Origin: Gnetum montanum
Taxonomy: Eukaryota; Streptophyta; Gnetopsida; Gnetales; Gnetaceae
Reading direction: 5' to 3'
DNA: 62,000 nt
Assembly: GCA_015680685.1 (NCBI GenBank)
Contig: MNCI01002748.1
Location: 5,854 to 67,853, forward strand
The translations under genes and the position numbers were made by a program. This document shows, piece by piece, positions 1 to 12,075 of the stretch (the first letter of the stretch is position 1; every line of letters begins with the position of its first letter). The notes beneath the pieces are model-generated. The model was not told where the DNA came from, searched no databases, and saw nothing but the letters and a program-made list of their open reading frames with translations.

Positions 1-271
1 TTAGACTTAGATCTTAGTTAGAGTTAGTTTAGTTTTCTCAACCCTTCTCCTGGTAGCATAGAAGATAAGCCAAAAATACCAAAAAAATCACATACCTCAG
101 ACTTGCTTAACCATACACCGTGACACTTACAAGCAAGCCTGGGAAGACAACGAACGATTAACCCCAAGTGTTTCTTGTGGCGTTAAGGCATTTAGTCTGC
201 GGAGTTCGACCGGATTGCGCGTGTACGCTCGTTTCGTATGGTGGAGTGTAGGGGTACCTCGCCACTCATCA
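1..271 (+). mobile_element. Athila-like LTR, 3' part (element E)
   Basis: The reverse complement begins TGATGAGTGGCGAGGTACCC and follows the start of the four LTRs of elements A and B (7204, 19564, 29180, 41583). In plus orientation the LTR therefore ends at 271 with TCATCA. The bases after it (ATCCTTTATCC) are not a primer-binding site, so this is a 3' LTR or a solo LTR of a plus-strand element lying left of the window. It interrupts the gag region of element D. It keeps many more CG dinucleotides than the A and B copies, which suggests a younger insertion. Confidence 0.82.
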
Positions 272-1791
272 ATCCTTTATCCTCCATGACTCATGAGGTT
301 GGAACTCTCCTTGATTAGTAGCATACACCATCTTGAACTTTGAAGATCTCTTGGTCTCTTTGATGAAGCCCTTGGTTCCCTTTCTTGAAACTTTGACTGT
401 TGAGAACTCCCTTGCCCAATAAGAGATGCTTGAGAACTCATTTTCTCATTAATCTCTACTTCATCAGACCTTACATCTTCTTCCTCATTTTCTTGATTAA
501 CATTTATATTTTCCTAGAAAAATGCAAGAATTAATTTATGTTACATCTTAAATCACAAGAGGTCCATCTTCATTGGAGGACTCTTCCTTTTCTAAGATTT
601 GGAGTTCCTTTCTCTTGGAAACCTTTGGCTTATTTACACTTTTATTTTTTGTGTTCCTTTTCACCATAATTGAAGCATTGAAGGTTGTATGCATAGCCAT
701 TTCCTTGATCCTTTCCATTCTTGGAGTAGTCTTTCTTGGAATCTTGGCACTCTTTGAACTTCTCTTACTTCTCATTATAGTATTCCTTAACATTTTCATT
801 CTCCTTAGCTCCTTTCTCACTTTAAAAGCTTTGGAGTTCATGCCCTTAGAGGATTTAGGACCTTTAGTATACCATTGAAGTTTCTTTTTAGCCTTTAGAG
901 CTAATTCAAAAGCCTCATCCAATGTTTGGGGCTCATAAAAGGTTCACTCTTGTTGATACTCCCTTTTAATTCCTCCTTGAAAGTTATATTATTATTCATA
1001 ATCATCCTAATGAACTTGTGCAAGCTGGAAAGCCTTACAAAAATCCATGTAGTAGTCCTTCACACTCTTATCACATTACCTTAGGTACTTCAATTTTTGA
1101 ATGGCCACTTGTCTATGATGGATCTTCTCAAATTTTTACTTGAGCATGAACTACATTAAAGACCAATCCTTGATAGGAATACCATTTTTCATCTTATAAG
1201 ATTGACTTTCCTTCATCAAATATACAAGTGTTATGCCTTTCAATTTGGTTGCAGTAAAAGACACCTTTTGATGATTTTCCACATCTTCAAGTTCAAAATA
1301 CCTGTTAATCATTTTCAACCAAGAGACGAAAGATTCAATTACTTCCATGTCATTGAAGAATTTGACCTCAACATGAGACATCCTTGAAGCATGTCTAAAA
1401 GCTTTTGCAAGAGTGACTTTAATTCCTTTACCTTGCTTTCTTTGAGGCTTAGAAGGAAGTTTCTTTTTCCTTTTCCTAAGAAAAATGAAACCTTAAGTCT
1501 TATTTTCAGCACTACGAACATGAAAAAAACATCATCTTAAGCTTCTCCTTCTCGAAAGTAGTCATCTTCAAAAGGAATATCACCTTCAAGGAATAGCATT
1601 GAGGAATGTCTTGAAGAAGATCTTGGTGAACAATTGCATGAATTGTACCATTGCTTGGATGCTTTTGGTGAAGTAGCAGGTTTTTTGTTCAATCTAAGCT
1701 TTTCAAGTTTCTCAACAATGAGCTTGAGAGCATTTCTCATGTCATCCATGCCTCTTAACAAAGCTTGAACTATCTTCTTCTTTGGACACAT
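272..1791 (-). pseudogene. gag: Ty3-type gag remnant (element D)
   Basis: Broken gag-like reading frames run on the minus strand from an ATG at 1791. An N-terminal part (1537-1791) is followed, across a frameshift, by a capsid-like segment at 1151-1381. That segment has the plant Ty3 gag pattern of a WL..I...FEL.DVEN..KV.F.ATKLKG block and a later PI.DW. Further down (548-922) is a very basic Lys/Arg/Ser-rich region beginning DEAFELALKAKKKLQ, consistent with the nucleocapsid-side end of gag. No CCHC knuckle or protease is readable before the E insertion at 271. Stops and frameshifts make it nonfunctional. The position just downstream of a Met-type primer site at 2131-2145 supports the assignment. 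Lineage is not determined. Confidence 0.6.
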
Positions 1792-2130
1792 GATGAAAAG
1801 TAATGTAAAAGGAAATTTTCACAAAATTCTAAGGAAAGGTAAAATTTTTAAGATTTAACAAGGAAAAATACAAGAAATTCTTAGATCTTAAGAGAAATAA
1901 GCACAAGATCTTCAAACCCAAGCTCGTACAAGCTAATGGATGTCCAATTCCACAATTATGTTCCAATTCTTGAAAGATATGACAAACTTAGGGATAAAAG
2001 GGAAATTTTCAAACCCTAGGATGAGTAGAACAAGTATCAAGAGATAATTCACCCAAGCTTCATAATTTTGAGTGATTCTTTGTAATTGAGATGAGAATTA
2101 TTCACTTGAATGCATTGTCTTCAATTTCAA

Positions 2131-2145
2131 GTTGCTCTGATACCA
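2131..2145 (-). other. Primer-binding site, initiator-Met type (element D)
   Basis: The minus strand reads TGGTATCAGAGCAAC. Its first 12 bases are the usual plant retrotransposon primer site complementary to the 3' end of initiator tRNA-Met. It lies 3 nt inside the proposed LTR end at 2149, as expected for the 5' LTR of a minus-strand element. Confidence 0.8.
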
Positions 2146-2464
2146 ATCTGACAAGGAGCTCCCATTGATTCTACAATCTAAGCTCTCTCAATGTCACAAA
2201 AACAACAAATTTGAACAAAAAAAGAACATGAAATCTTTATTCTTACTCAAATGAAGAAATCACAGCTAAAAGAAAGCACAAATTCCCAAGGACAGATAAG
2301 AGATTCAATCAAAATCTCACACATACACTCAATCTAAAAAAACACACACTCATATGGTTGATGATCAAGGCACCTAGCCAAGACTCTATGTTTCCTTACT
2401 CTTCTCTTAACTCACCTCTCTCTTTCTCTCTTTTTCTCTTGACCAAATTAAAGGTCTAAGAGAT

Positions 2465-2473
2465 CTATTTATA
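2465..2473 (-). promoter_or_regulatory. TATA box of the D LTR
   Basis: The minus strand reads TATAAATAG, a consensus plant TATA box. It lies inside the proposed LTR and 66 bp downstream, in minus sense, of the palindrome array. Transcription would run toward the primer site and gag. Confidence 0.6.
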
Positions 2474-2538
2474 TCCTTTCCTCCATTTCATCTTTCCTTC
2501 ACTTTACCATTCAATTTGATGTCCTTTACAATCCATAT

Positions 2539-2661
2539 TAGATGTCTAAAGGAAATAGTATATGTCTATCCCAAGTTCAAAGATGTTAGAATAGACGTCT
2601 ATAAATCAAGTTGGATATCTATTATGCAACATAGACATCTAACTATTAGGGTAGATGTCTA
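2539..2661. promoter_or_regulatory. Array of TAGAYRTCTA palindromes with 20-bp spacing
   Basis: Ten-base palindrome-like words start at 2539 (TAGATGTCTA), 2559 (TATATGTCTA), 2592 (TAGACGTCTA), 2612 (TGGATATCTA), 2632 (TAGACATCTA) and 2652 (TAGATGTCTA). A degenerate copy starts at 2579. Spacing is 20 bp except for a 13-bp step from 2579 to 2592. The perfect copy at 2592 has an ACGT core, the sequence bound by many plant bZIP factors. Position just upstream of the LTR TATA box suggests an enhancer; this function is inferred. Confidence 0.6.
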
Positions 2662-2823
2662 TCCTACTAGGGAAAAAATTAAAGATGCTCATTTTTAGGT
2701 TTGGAACGTCTGGACACCTTCAAAAAGGTTCCAATAGCCTTCAAAACCTTCTAAACTCATCAAAATAGTACCAAAACATGCCAAAACTCGAGGGAAAGAT
2801 CCCATCAATGGAGAGACATTACA

Positions 2824-4629
2824 TTGCCCTATTTGATGTCCACATCATTTTTACAGCTTGAGAATACATAATATTCAGATATCTCTTTGAATCTATCATT
2901 TAGGCTCTAGTGTACAAGTACATAGGGTGTGTTCTACAAATTAACTTACACTTCTGGCTCGATTGATCTACTCTCACATATTGGCTACAATAGGTTCACC
3001 GTGCTTCCAATGATCTACTTGTGGACAAAGATCTCTACTTGCTAAAAAGATCCACCTACCCAAAAAAAGGTTCTCAAAACAATGTCAATTTTCACTTAAA
3101 TAGGTCCCAATTTGTTGTTTCTCCATTGATTAGGCACTAATGATATTCTTGGATGCCTACACAACATTTTTAACACCTTTCATAGTCCAAAACTACAGCA
3201 TTTTTCACTACATCATTTTTGAGATTTTGCACTGGGAATGCTAACATTTTTGACATTATGGACATTAATTATACTATTTTAGAAAAATTCATGACATTTT
3301 TCATGTTTCATATCATGAATTACACTTACAAAGTTAGAACCCTCTAGAATTTTGGCAAAACAGGACTACAAGATTGATTTTTAGGAGGGAATTCAAGGCA
3401 TTTATTTTTGGTTTTAAATCTTATTAAAATTACATCATAAAATTTTGTTACAATGCTTCCATGTTCACAGCTGAGTTTTCTTTGAGGTGTTTCATTGGCT
3501 CATCTTTATTAATGTTTTGAGGATCGACCCAAAAGACATCAACAAAGAATATGAAACACCACCACAAGTTTGTCACTAATGCTTCTCTCTTCACCTTTGA
3601 TTCTGTAGCTATCAAATCATGCCAAGGAGTGCTCACAATGGTGAAGTCAGGTTAACATGTAATGGTAACAATTTGGAATGGTAAGGTATTGGCTATATTG
3701 ACTATGTGAAAATGGTTAAATAGACTAACAAAGAATTCCAAATGTGTTGACATCATGGTCATGACGTAGTGAAGTACTTATTGACTGATGAGGACTTCAA
3801 ACTTCTTGCCTGAACTACTAGCTACTGATGATGTTTAGAGCAACAAATGCTTTTTTATAAGCTTCTTTAATGACTTGGCTCATTCATTTCATTTTTTCCA
3901 AAGCCATTGGTTACTTTTCTTTGGATAGGTTTGGCCTCTTGGCATTTTTGAATTTTCTCCCTTTTTTTATTAGAGTGAAGCCTTCCTTAGGTTTCAATTC
4001 CAAAGCTGAATTTTTGTTATCTAAATTAATGGTGTGTGTAGATTCAATGAACTTGATTGATAAAGCATGTTCTAGAAGACGTCACTTGACCATCATGCAT
4101 GAATGTCAAACAAAGCTTTTTACCATTAGCAAGGTAAGGCATGAAATGATTACATGGTTATGGCTATGAAGGGGTGGTGGAAATGATATGAGGCAAGCAC
4201 TGTTAAGATGGTCAAACAAACTAATCGAATCTCATGCATCAAGATTACATGGTAACTAATTACTGCGATGACTCACACCTTTGTGATGATTCCAAGCTCA
4301 TTCTACAAATACAACTTGGAGAGAACAAGAAGATAGATAAAATAATACATGAGGATTACAAGAGACAACATAAAACAATAAGCAAACATTGGTCACTATG
4401 AGATACCATAGATAGAACTTGAGAACATGATATCTTGCTTTGTAGATTTGTACAAAACTTGTAGTAATTTTTACCAAAAGGGCTCATGTAGGCTCACTTG
4501 TCAAAGGTTATAAGGTCTATCAATGTCATGAATCCATTTGGATCTGTAGACAAAAACAAACAAAGACTAAAAGCAAACTAGTCAATGATAGATATAATAA
4601 GGTTTATGATAGGAATGATTAACTAGATT
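2824..4629. other. No gene recognised; flank of C beyond its pol
   Basis: From 2824 to about 3430 I see no coding or repeat signal. From about 3430 to 4629 short minus-strand frames occur (for example 3448-3636, 62 codons) downstream of the integrase of element C. They match nothing I recognise. The 3' LTR of C should lie here, but no partner copy is available to define it. Confidence 0.4.
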
Positions 4630-7203
4630 TACCAATTCATTCTCATTCATGTTTGCCAATCTAACAGTTGCATTACCATAGGCTTTGATAACAAAGAAAG
4701 ATCCTTCCCAGTTGGTTGAAATTTATCAACATGTTCATGCACAGCCTTGAGGAAAAGGTCTCCTTCCTTGACTTTCCATCAATTTGGTTCATGATGGTGA
4801 TGTTTTTTTTTTTGCTTCTCTTGATACCATTCAATGTAAGCAAGTGTTTACATTTTTACTCTTCTACTAAATCCAAGTCAATGGTACATTGCTCATCGTT
4901 GATGTAGTCAAATAGAGCTATCTTCAAAGATGAAACCAATAATTCAAGAGGCAAATTAGCTTCATATCCATAAATAAGGCTATATAGGATTGTACAGGTT
5001 GTAATTCTGAATGTTGTTCTATAGGCCCATACTGCGTACAATAGTCGTTTATGCCATCTATGCTTCTTGTTCTCTTACATTTTCTTTACGAGCTTGATGA
5101 TAATCTAGTTACCAACTTTAGCTTGGCCATTTGCTTATAGATAATAAGGCAAGAAAATGGAATGCTTAATGTGTAAGTGTTAACAAAAGGCTTGCATTTT
5201 GTTATTGTTTAACTATGGTCCATTATCAGTGAGAATAACTAGAGGTAGGCCAAAATAGGATACTATGTTATCTAGGATAAATTTACATACTTTTTCTAAG
5301 GGTATTTTTCTTAAAGAAATAGCTTTAATCCACTTTGTAAAATATTTGGTTGTAGTGATGATAAAGCTATGTCCTATAGAGGATTTTGAAGTTATCTATC
5401 CAATTATGTCAATTTCCCATCATGGGAATAGCCACATAATTTAGGTAGTCTATAACTCTATTAGTGGCATGTGTATTAAGTTGTTGTGTCATTGACAAGT
5501 ATCATAAGTTTTTACCTTTTGCATGTAGTTGTTTTTCATATAAGGCTAGTAGTATCCTAGGTGTCTAATCTTAGTAGTCGTGGATCTAGGTCCTATATGT
5601 CCTTCACATATGCCATCGTGTACCTATTGTAGTATCATATGGGCTTTTCCTTTACTCAAGCATACTAACAATGAGCCATCGTAGGTCCTTTGACATAATG
5701 AGTTATTGGCCACAATTACATACTATTTTGATCATTTACATATAGCATCCTTTTAAGAAGTAATTAGATTTTGTGGAGGTTCACCATGCATGAGGTAAAA
5801 CTTGATATCATTATACCATTCATGTTGAGACATGTTACATATGGTTACTATGCAATTACACTTAATGTTCTATGTGACGCAATGAGCATAATTTTCCATC
5901 ATGGAAGGTAACTTGATGAACACATCAAGCATCACACTTATCGCTAGTGTGGCAATGGCATCAGCTACTATATTTTCAAGGGGGGAAATATGTTGAATGT
6001 TAATATCTATAAACTATTGTGTGTTGGCTAAGTCATAGTATGGTTGTAAGTGTTTTGCCTCACAAGTGTACACCTCGGTTGCCTAGTTAACCATCAATTG
6101 AGAGTCATCTTTTACAATCAAGCATGTAAATCCATAGTCATGATGTATCATGAATCCTTTGATTAACCCTTCATATTCTACCACATTATTAGTGCATGAG
6201 AACATAAAACAATAGGTAAAAGGTTAGATTTCACCAAAAGGAAATGTGATGACGATAGCTACTCTAGCTCCATGTGTAGCGGAACCTCCATCAAAGTTCA
6301 TAATGGTCTCATAACCTTTAGGTACATTATTAATTATGTTAAAATGCTCATTAGGAAACTCAGGATTTATGGTCGTGTTATCTTCAACTAGAGAAGTAGT
6401 AACTTATGTAGCTATAGCTTGACCTTTTGGGTCACATAAGATAGGTCAAACTCAGCTATTATGGCCTTCCATCAAGCTATTTAACTACTCTCATAAATAT
6501 TGGATGTAATTACTCTTAACACATTGTCTTTACAAACAATATTGACTTGACTCCTAAAGAGATAATGCCTCCACTTATTTAAGCAGAAGACTAAGGTTAG
6601 GTAATACTTTTTGACTTTAGTGTATCAAGTCTCATAGACTATTCATACATCTCTCAAGTAGTAAATAGGTACCTCTAATCCATCATCTCATTTTTGACAA
6701 TGTAAAGAGGATATGGATGTATTAGAGATTGCAAGGTAGATGTAGAATAATTTATCTTTCTAAGATGGATATATAGTTGGCAAATGCGCTAACTCTTGTT
6801 TGATACTATCAAATGCTTCTTAGCACTCATAGTAAACTCCCTTCTTCAACAACTATTTCATGAGCCATATCTTATCTTTAAGCCTTGAGCTAAATCTACA
6901 AATGCATTGCAATCTACCTTATAAACCATGTAGCTTCTTAAGGTTATTAGGTGTCAATATGTTGGTTATGGCCTTAACCTTATCAAGGTTAACACATATT
7001 CCTACTTTAAAGATTATAAGTCCAAGTATTTTCTCAGTTTTAACACCAAAGACACACTTCTTGGGGTTGAGTCAAAGTTCATACTTGAGACAACACTAAA
7101 AGACTAAGTTAAAGTCATGTGCATGATCATTTGCTATCTTAGACTTTACCATGATATTGTCAACATAGTCATTAAGTAAACCTAGCATGTAATCAGTAAA
7201 GAT
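4630..7203 (-). pseudogene. pol: Tat-like Ty3 pol, distal half: RT end, RNase H, second RNase H, integrase (element C)
   Basis: This is the decayed minus-strand continuation of the RT at 20475-20950. In order from high to low coordinate it shows: the end of the RT with DYVDNIMVKSK (catalytic YVDD changed to YVDN) near 7150; an LNPKKCVFGV block; an NLKKLHGL.GRLQ connection block; and RNase H remnants. A second RNase H-like domain near 5900-6200 has CTNNVVEYEGLIKG and a DSQL motif. The integrase end has the WAYRTT and YGYEANLPLEL blocks (4856-5041), and a C-terminal domain ends near 4640. Two RNase H domains before the integrase are a known mark of the Tat lineage. Stops are frequent, making this the most eroded pol in the window. 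Confidence 0.7.
7199..7203 (+). repeat. Target-site duplication of element A, left copy
   Basis: AAGAT directly before the LTR at 7204 is repeated as AAGAT at 20475-20479 directly after the other LTR. Confidence 0.9.
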
Positions 7204-8122
7204 TGATGAGTGGCAAGGTACCCCTACATCCAACCATACGAATCACAAAGCGTTCATGCACAATCTAGTCAAATTCTGTGGACTTTATCATTTCCAGTGC
7301 ACGAGTCCTTTAGGAAATGAATTTAGCCCTAAGGTCAATCGTTTTCTTCCCAATTACACTTGTGACATTCGTTGATATGGTTAAGTGTAACTAAGGCATT
7401 CAATTTTTATCATTTTTATGTCTTGTAGTTGGATGCTCGAATTGTAGATAAGAAGGGATTTGATTAACTAATCTAAATTAACTATTTAACTAATCATTTA
7501 ACTAATCCTAACATAAGTATCCATTCCCACTTTCTATACATCTCCTGAACCCATGTAACCATTGCTGGGCAAGCAAGCACTACGCTACTAGGCATACCAA
7601 GCAATAATGTTGATGGGATTACCAAGCGAATACATGTTACACTCAAAACAATCATACTTATGTGTGTAATCTATCTCGCTTAGTTATCTAATTAATGTAA
7701 TAACTAGAAAATATTTAATAAATGATTAAAAACATTAAATGCATAAATAAAATAGCTAATCTATCCAAAGTTTTGCAAGGTTGATCAGAAAGCAAATCTT
7801 TATTACTGCACACACTATTGTGCTTAGGTACAATAATGCTCGAATAAAGATTCATACACTCAATGACTCCTACTGTGAGCACTCAAAGGAAAAATTATAA
7901 CTTTTAAATGAAAAAAATGCAAGACCTTTGTTGTGACTACAATCTACTTATGCCATAAATGTGGTCGCACATGTGTATTTATAGCCAACACATGACACTA
8001 TGTCAATGGGGCAATGTCGATGCATGATATGATGCGTCAACTAAGCCTCATTGATGAGGCCCACACGACAAGGTTGCATTGATGAGGTCTTGTCAATGTA
8101 ACCAATAGAACACAACTCATCA
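7204..8122 (-). repeat. 3' LTR of element A
   Basis: It pairs with 19564-20474. The plus strand begins TGATGAGTGGCAAGG and ends CTCATCA. A minus-strand TATA box (GCTATAAATA) lies at 7976-7985. Between it and the outer end is a stretch with repeated GTCGATG- and GATGAGG-type words. Confidence 0.9.
7976..7985 (-). promoter_or_regulatory. TATA box in LTR of A
   Basis: The minus strand reads GCTATAAATA. The matching sequence occurs at 20328-20337 in the other A LTR and at 29931-29940 in B. The B right LTR has a degraded form near 42331. Confidence 0.55.
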
Positions 8123-8137
8123 TACCACCATGACTGA
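8123..8137 (-). other. Polypurine tract region of element A
   Basis: The minus strand reads CATGGTGGTA directly before the 3' LTR. It is a weak, mutated version of the GTGGGGGTG tract at the same place in B (30075-30083). This is the expected start site of plus-strand cDNA synthesis. Confidence 0.4.
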
Positions 8138-8356
8138 ATAAAAACTCATCCTTGAGTTCTTTTACAAAATTGAGAAGGTCTAGGATTATTAACTTTTCTT
8201 CAAATAAAACAAACTGACTAACTTGACAAAAAATGGAGTGTACAAATCCACTTATTACAAAAATGAAGGTGTTCAAGATACAAAATTAAACACCATGAGT
8301 CAAATCTTCAAAATTGAATAGCATGTTCCTTGATGGTGTCAAGCTGATGGAGAAGA

Positions 8357-11176
8357 TCAAACAATCCCAAGAGGTGGTGGTTCCTGAGGCTCTGAGGGAC
8401 GTTCACTAACTTCACACATGGGTAATTGAGGTGCTTGTGGCTATCCTGTTGCTACCGCAACTTCAGGAAGAAGGCAGAAAGCATCCAACAATGCTTTCAT
8501 TTCTCCTTTTTACTCCTAGGATCATACACCATCCATGTAGCTTCCCTAATGTGGGTTGGAATGGGCACATTGCAAGGACATGGGATTGCTAAAAAAACTC
8601 CTTGGCATTGATAAACAAAGTCGCAAACTATTTGTATTCAATATCAAACACTCTCACTGTGTTCTTCAACTCCTAGCAGTCATTCATCCATTTGGATAGG
8701 TTCTCAGCGATAGATCATTGATCTCTGAGTCATCCTCTAAGAACTTTAAGTTCAGCATTAGTAGTCTCAAGCTTTTGCTTGGTATCATTGTGGTGTTTAA
8801 ACTTAGCCTCATATAGTAGATATGAGCTAGCCACTTGTTTCTCCAATTCTAACCGTAGTTGTTCAGCTATCAACATTACTAGGTTTGCATAACGAAGATT
8901 GGTCAACTTCATGTACTCTGTCATTTCTTCGATTTGTAACTCCTTTAAGTGGATCTCTACTTTGTTGTAGGCATCAATCCCATCAAGGATGGGCTGCCAC
9001 ATCTCTCTTCCTTGCTAAAGTTGTTGGAGGGCTTCATTCATTTTTGCCTTTGCCATCTAGATTTGTTTTTCATTTCTTCCTTTTGCAAATCGACCTGGCC
9101 CCTGTAGTGATTTTTCACTTTCTCAAATTTTAGTGCTTCATTCTTCTAGGTAGCAATCTCGATGGCAAAATTTTGATGCAAGGTGTGTACCTCCTCCATT
9201 GACAAATTATTTTTTGCCATAGCCAATTTCCTCATTTCAGTATTTACCTTGGCAGGTTTCTCCTACTATTAATGAATGAATTCTTACATTTGATCTTTTT
9301 AAGCATCAACATTTCGTAGGTGATGATTTTGTGTGGTCAATGCTTCATTCTTTTGGTGCCTTTGATTTAAGTCCTTTTTGATTAAGTGCATTTTAGCTTC
9401 TACTATGAATTTTTTAAAGATGGTCATCACTACTTCCTCCTCAGCCTTTTGAAATCATTCTTGAAGCTATTTGATAGCTTCATCTCTTGTTACTGCTGGG
9501 CTAAGGATTGTTTGTTCTACAAGTCAGGCACAAAGTTTGGCAACCTTTGTAGCCAAGCATTGATTTTGCTCTTGGGCCATTTCTAGTTGCCCCTCCAAGA
9601 TAATGCATATACCCCTTGCATTTAGTAGGTCTAACTGGGTTGCAATGATGTTCTCTAGAAGATCAAAAATGTCTGGAGTCGGTTGCCCAGTTCCTACTAG
9701 TTTTTCTAGTAACTATTCGTGCTAGGCTACATTCAATTTCCTACTGACCATGCGCATGGATGTCTACATGTCTTGGAGTGTAGATACATCTAGTATAAAT
9801 GTTGCAGGTGTGTTCAATGCTTCTGCTATATGATCAGCCACTACTTCTACCATTGTTTCCTACCCATGGTGCTGCATCATTAAGATAATTATCTCTTCAC
9901 CTTCCTCCAACCTCACCAAGAAAGTGGTAGCATTCCTAGCAATTTTTGGAAATAGATGATGTGTTGCTAGTGACATCATCACCTCTCAAGCATTGGGATT
10001 TGACCTCGAGGGTAGCTACGTTCTTTTGGTAGAGAAAATGGGACCACCCCTCTCCATCTAGTTCTCTATTCAGGCCACCTCATTAAGGTGATTCATCATT
10101 GGCTGGTACACAAATGGATCTACCCCACTCATTCTTGCTTGCTTCTCTTATTCACTCAAGAGCTATTCTTGGATTTTCCACAACCATTCCAGGGTTGCAC
10201 GGGCCTCCAATGTTGTTTCTTGAGTGGGTGGTGGTAGTGGTAGCTCCTCTAATTGAGTCATTGCTGGCATCTTCTCTTTCATGATCTCAAACCATGAAGC
10301 TAAAGGAGTATGCCTAAGTGTATCATTGGGGTAGTGAATGATGCCTACCCTTTTGCAAAGTTTTCTGATGAGGCTTGCAAATAGCAAGGTCTTCCTTCCA
10401 TGTTCATTTTCTTTGAAATGTTTTAGAATCTCCAAATATAATAGTTATGAAAGGTTAATGAGGAACTTCCCGCTTAGAGTGGTGCATACTCGGGTGTAGA
10501 AAGTAGTCACCTTGCTTGGCCTCACCGTTGGATTGAGGTGATAGGTCATAATATTGAAATAAATCCACTCCGCCAGTGTGAGTGCACCATACTCCTTACG
10601 GTCCATCCCATAACAATGCTAGGTCCACTCCTTCTTGGCCTCAAGGTCACCTTGCATGGATAATTCTATTGGTTGTGTTCCAGTGTCAGGCAACCCAAGT
10701 GCTTGCGCAATAGCTTCTGACAAATAGGATACTTGAATGTCCTTAATCTTGACTATAAATCTTGGCCTTCAACTATTCCAGAAGAGGTATGTTTCTCCCA
10801 TGTACCACTTGCCACTAGATGTGATAATGGGTTGTAGTAGTAAGGTTTTCAAAAATGGCCTAAAGCTGATCTCCTAAAGAATGGATCATTGAATTTCTCA
10901 AGACTTGATTATATTAAGGTAGGCTTGAGTCAAAGTGACCTTAAGCCTTGGCACAAGTCTAGGCACTTCTCATCTTTATGATTGTTTGGTCAGCACTTCT
11001 TCTTCCAAAATCTATCAGATAGATTCCACTTTGGGATCCTCTTGAAGAGGTCTCGTTGCATGGGTCGCCTCAGGTAGTTCTTGGCCTTGTTCTTGCTAGC
11101 CCCTACCAGCTCTAGGTTGTTTCTCCAATGGTTGCAAGGTTTCTCCTTCCTATGAACATTTTTGCTTTGCTGCCAT
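8357..11176 (-). pseudogene. Third ORF of A: plant-transposon-protein-like domain plus long coiled coil
   Basis: The frame runs from an ATG at 11176 to a TGA at 8357, exactly 940 codons, interrupted by many stops. The N-terminal third contains ITSSGKWYMGETYLFW, a VSYLSEAIAQALGLP block, then a YHLNPTVRPSK block and SLIRKLCKRVGI. By eye this has the order of the domain annotated in many plant genomes as putative plant transposon protein. The remaining two thirds are rich in Glu, Lys, Gln and Leu and look like an extended coiled coil. I see no signal peptide or transmembrane segment. The protein ends PPLGIV, matching PLGMV at the end of the copy in B. It occupies the env-like position of Athila elements. 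Function unknown; the copy is dead. Confidence 0.65.
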
Positions 11177-11640
11177 CTATAATCACAATAAAACCATGGA
11201 TTAGCAATTATTATGTAACCTTAAAACAATTGGGATACCTTATCTCTTAAGGATAGTTACACTTGGCTAAGTTCTGATTATGTCTATTTTAATTAATCAA
11301 ATTATTATTTATTTATGTATTTTTATTAATAAACCATCCCAAAGGTTGTTGGAAGGGTTAATTTGTGAAAAAAATTATGTTTATATGTTGTTAAGGTTAG
11401 TAACCCTTTGAGGGAGTTAGGAAAATTTCCAACAAATTTCATCAATTTTTCATCAAAAACCTTAAGGTTTAGGGCACCCATGATAAAGATCTTACCTCTA
11501 GTAAGTACAAGATTGAAAAAAAAAAGTGATTTGGACAAACAATTGGGAAGTTATGAGCTCTGGAAGGTTTTGGGCTCTAAAAATTTTCAAAAACTCCCCT
11601 TGTGTTATGAGTAAATGGAAAAAAATTACAAAGTGTTTGA

Positions 11641-11760
11641 TAGTATATATAAGGTTTTTGTGATGCAGCAATGAGGCCTAGTTAACTAGGCCTTGTCGAC
11701 TAGGGTGGATGTGTCGATGGGGCCTCAATAATGCAATCATTGACCACCATAGTCAAACTT
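11641..11760 (-). promoter_or_regulatory. LTR-like promoter module before third ORF (A)
   Basis: The plus strand holds GTCGATGGGGCC at 11713-11724 and GTCGAC at 11695-11700. A TATA-like TATATATA lies at about 11643-11652, downstream in minus sense. The same 12-mer upstream of a TATA box occurs in the A right LTR (20354) and in the spacer of B (33613). The ORF3 start is about 470 bp further down. Promoter activity is inferred from arrangement only. Confidence 0.4.
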
Positions 11761-12022
11761 TGACCTTAGTCAAACTTGCAAAATATGAAGAGTTTTTGAG
11801 TGAAATTGGTGTTAAATAAAAGCTCTAAAGATCAAGATTAGTATGAAAACATGAGAAAAGGTGTTGAAGCTCATAAATTTGGAAAAATGGAGAAAGTTTG
11901 ATTTAGTGGATGAATGAAATGAAAGATTAAGGAGTACTAAGCAATTTATGCAATGAAAAATGCAAAAGATAGGATTGTAGCGATGTCAAAGGTAAGGAAC
12001 TTTAACTAATCAAGCCAAAAGC

Positions 12023-12075
12023 TATGCAAGTGGGTCCTCCCCATAGTAGGCTCATGGCCTTTTTACCATTGCATA
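12023..12075. repeat. Conserved inverted repeat in spacer (A)
   Basis: TATGCAA at 12023 and TTGCATA at 12069 form a 7-bp inverted repeat, 46 bp start to start. The 24 bases 12023-12046 are identical to 33952-33975 in B, where the second arm also starts 46 bp later. Confidence 0.6.

Larger units (their letters stand above)
2149..2823 (-). mobile_element. 5' LTR of element D
   Basis: The inner end (2149, plus strand TGACAAGG, minus ...TTGTCA) is fixed by the primer site next to it. The outer end is proposed at 2823, where the minus strand starts TGTAATGTC, a usual TG start. That gives about 675 bp. The partner LTR is not in the window, so the outer border is not confirmed. The segment contains a TATA box (2465-2473) and an array of palindromes (2539-2661) in the order expected of an LTR promoter. 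Confidence 0.55.

Noticed and set aside
573-878. Plus-strand hydrophobic frame of 101 codons resembling a membrane protein
   Set aside because: It is the complement of a Lys-rich gag region on the minus strand; Lys codons read as Phe/Leu on the other strand.
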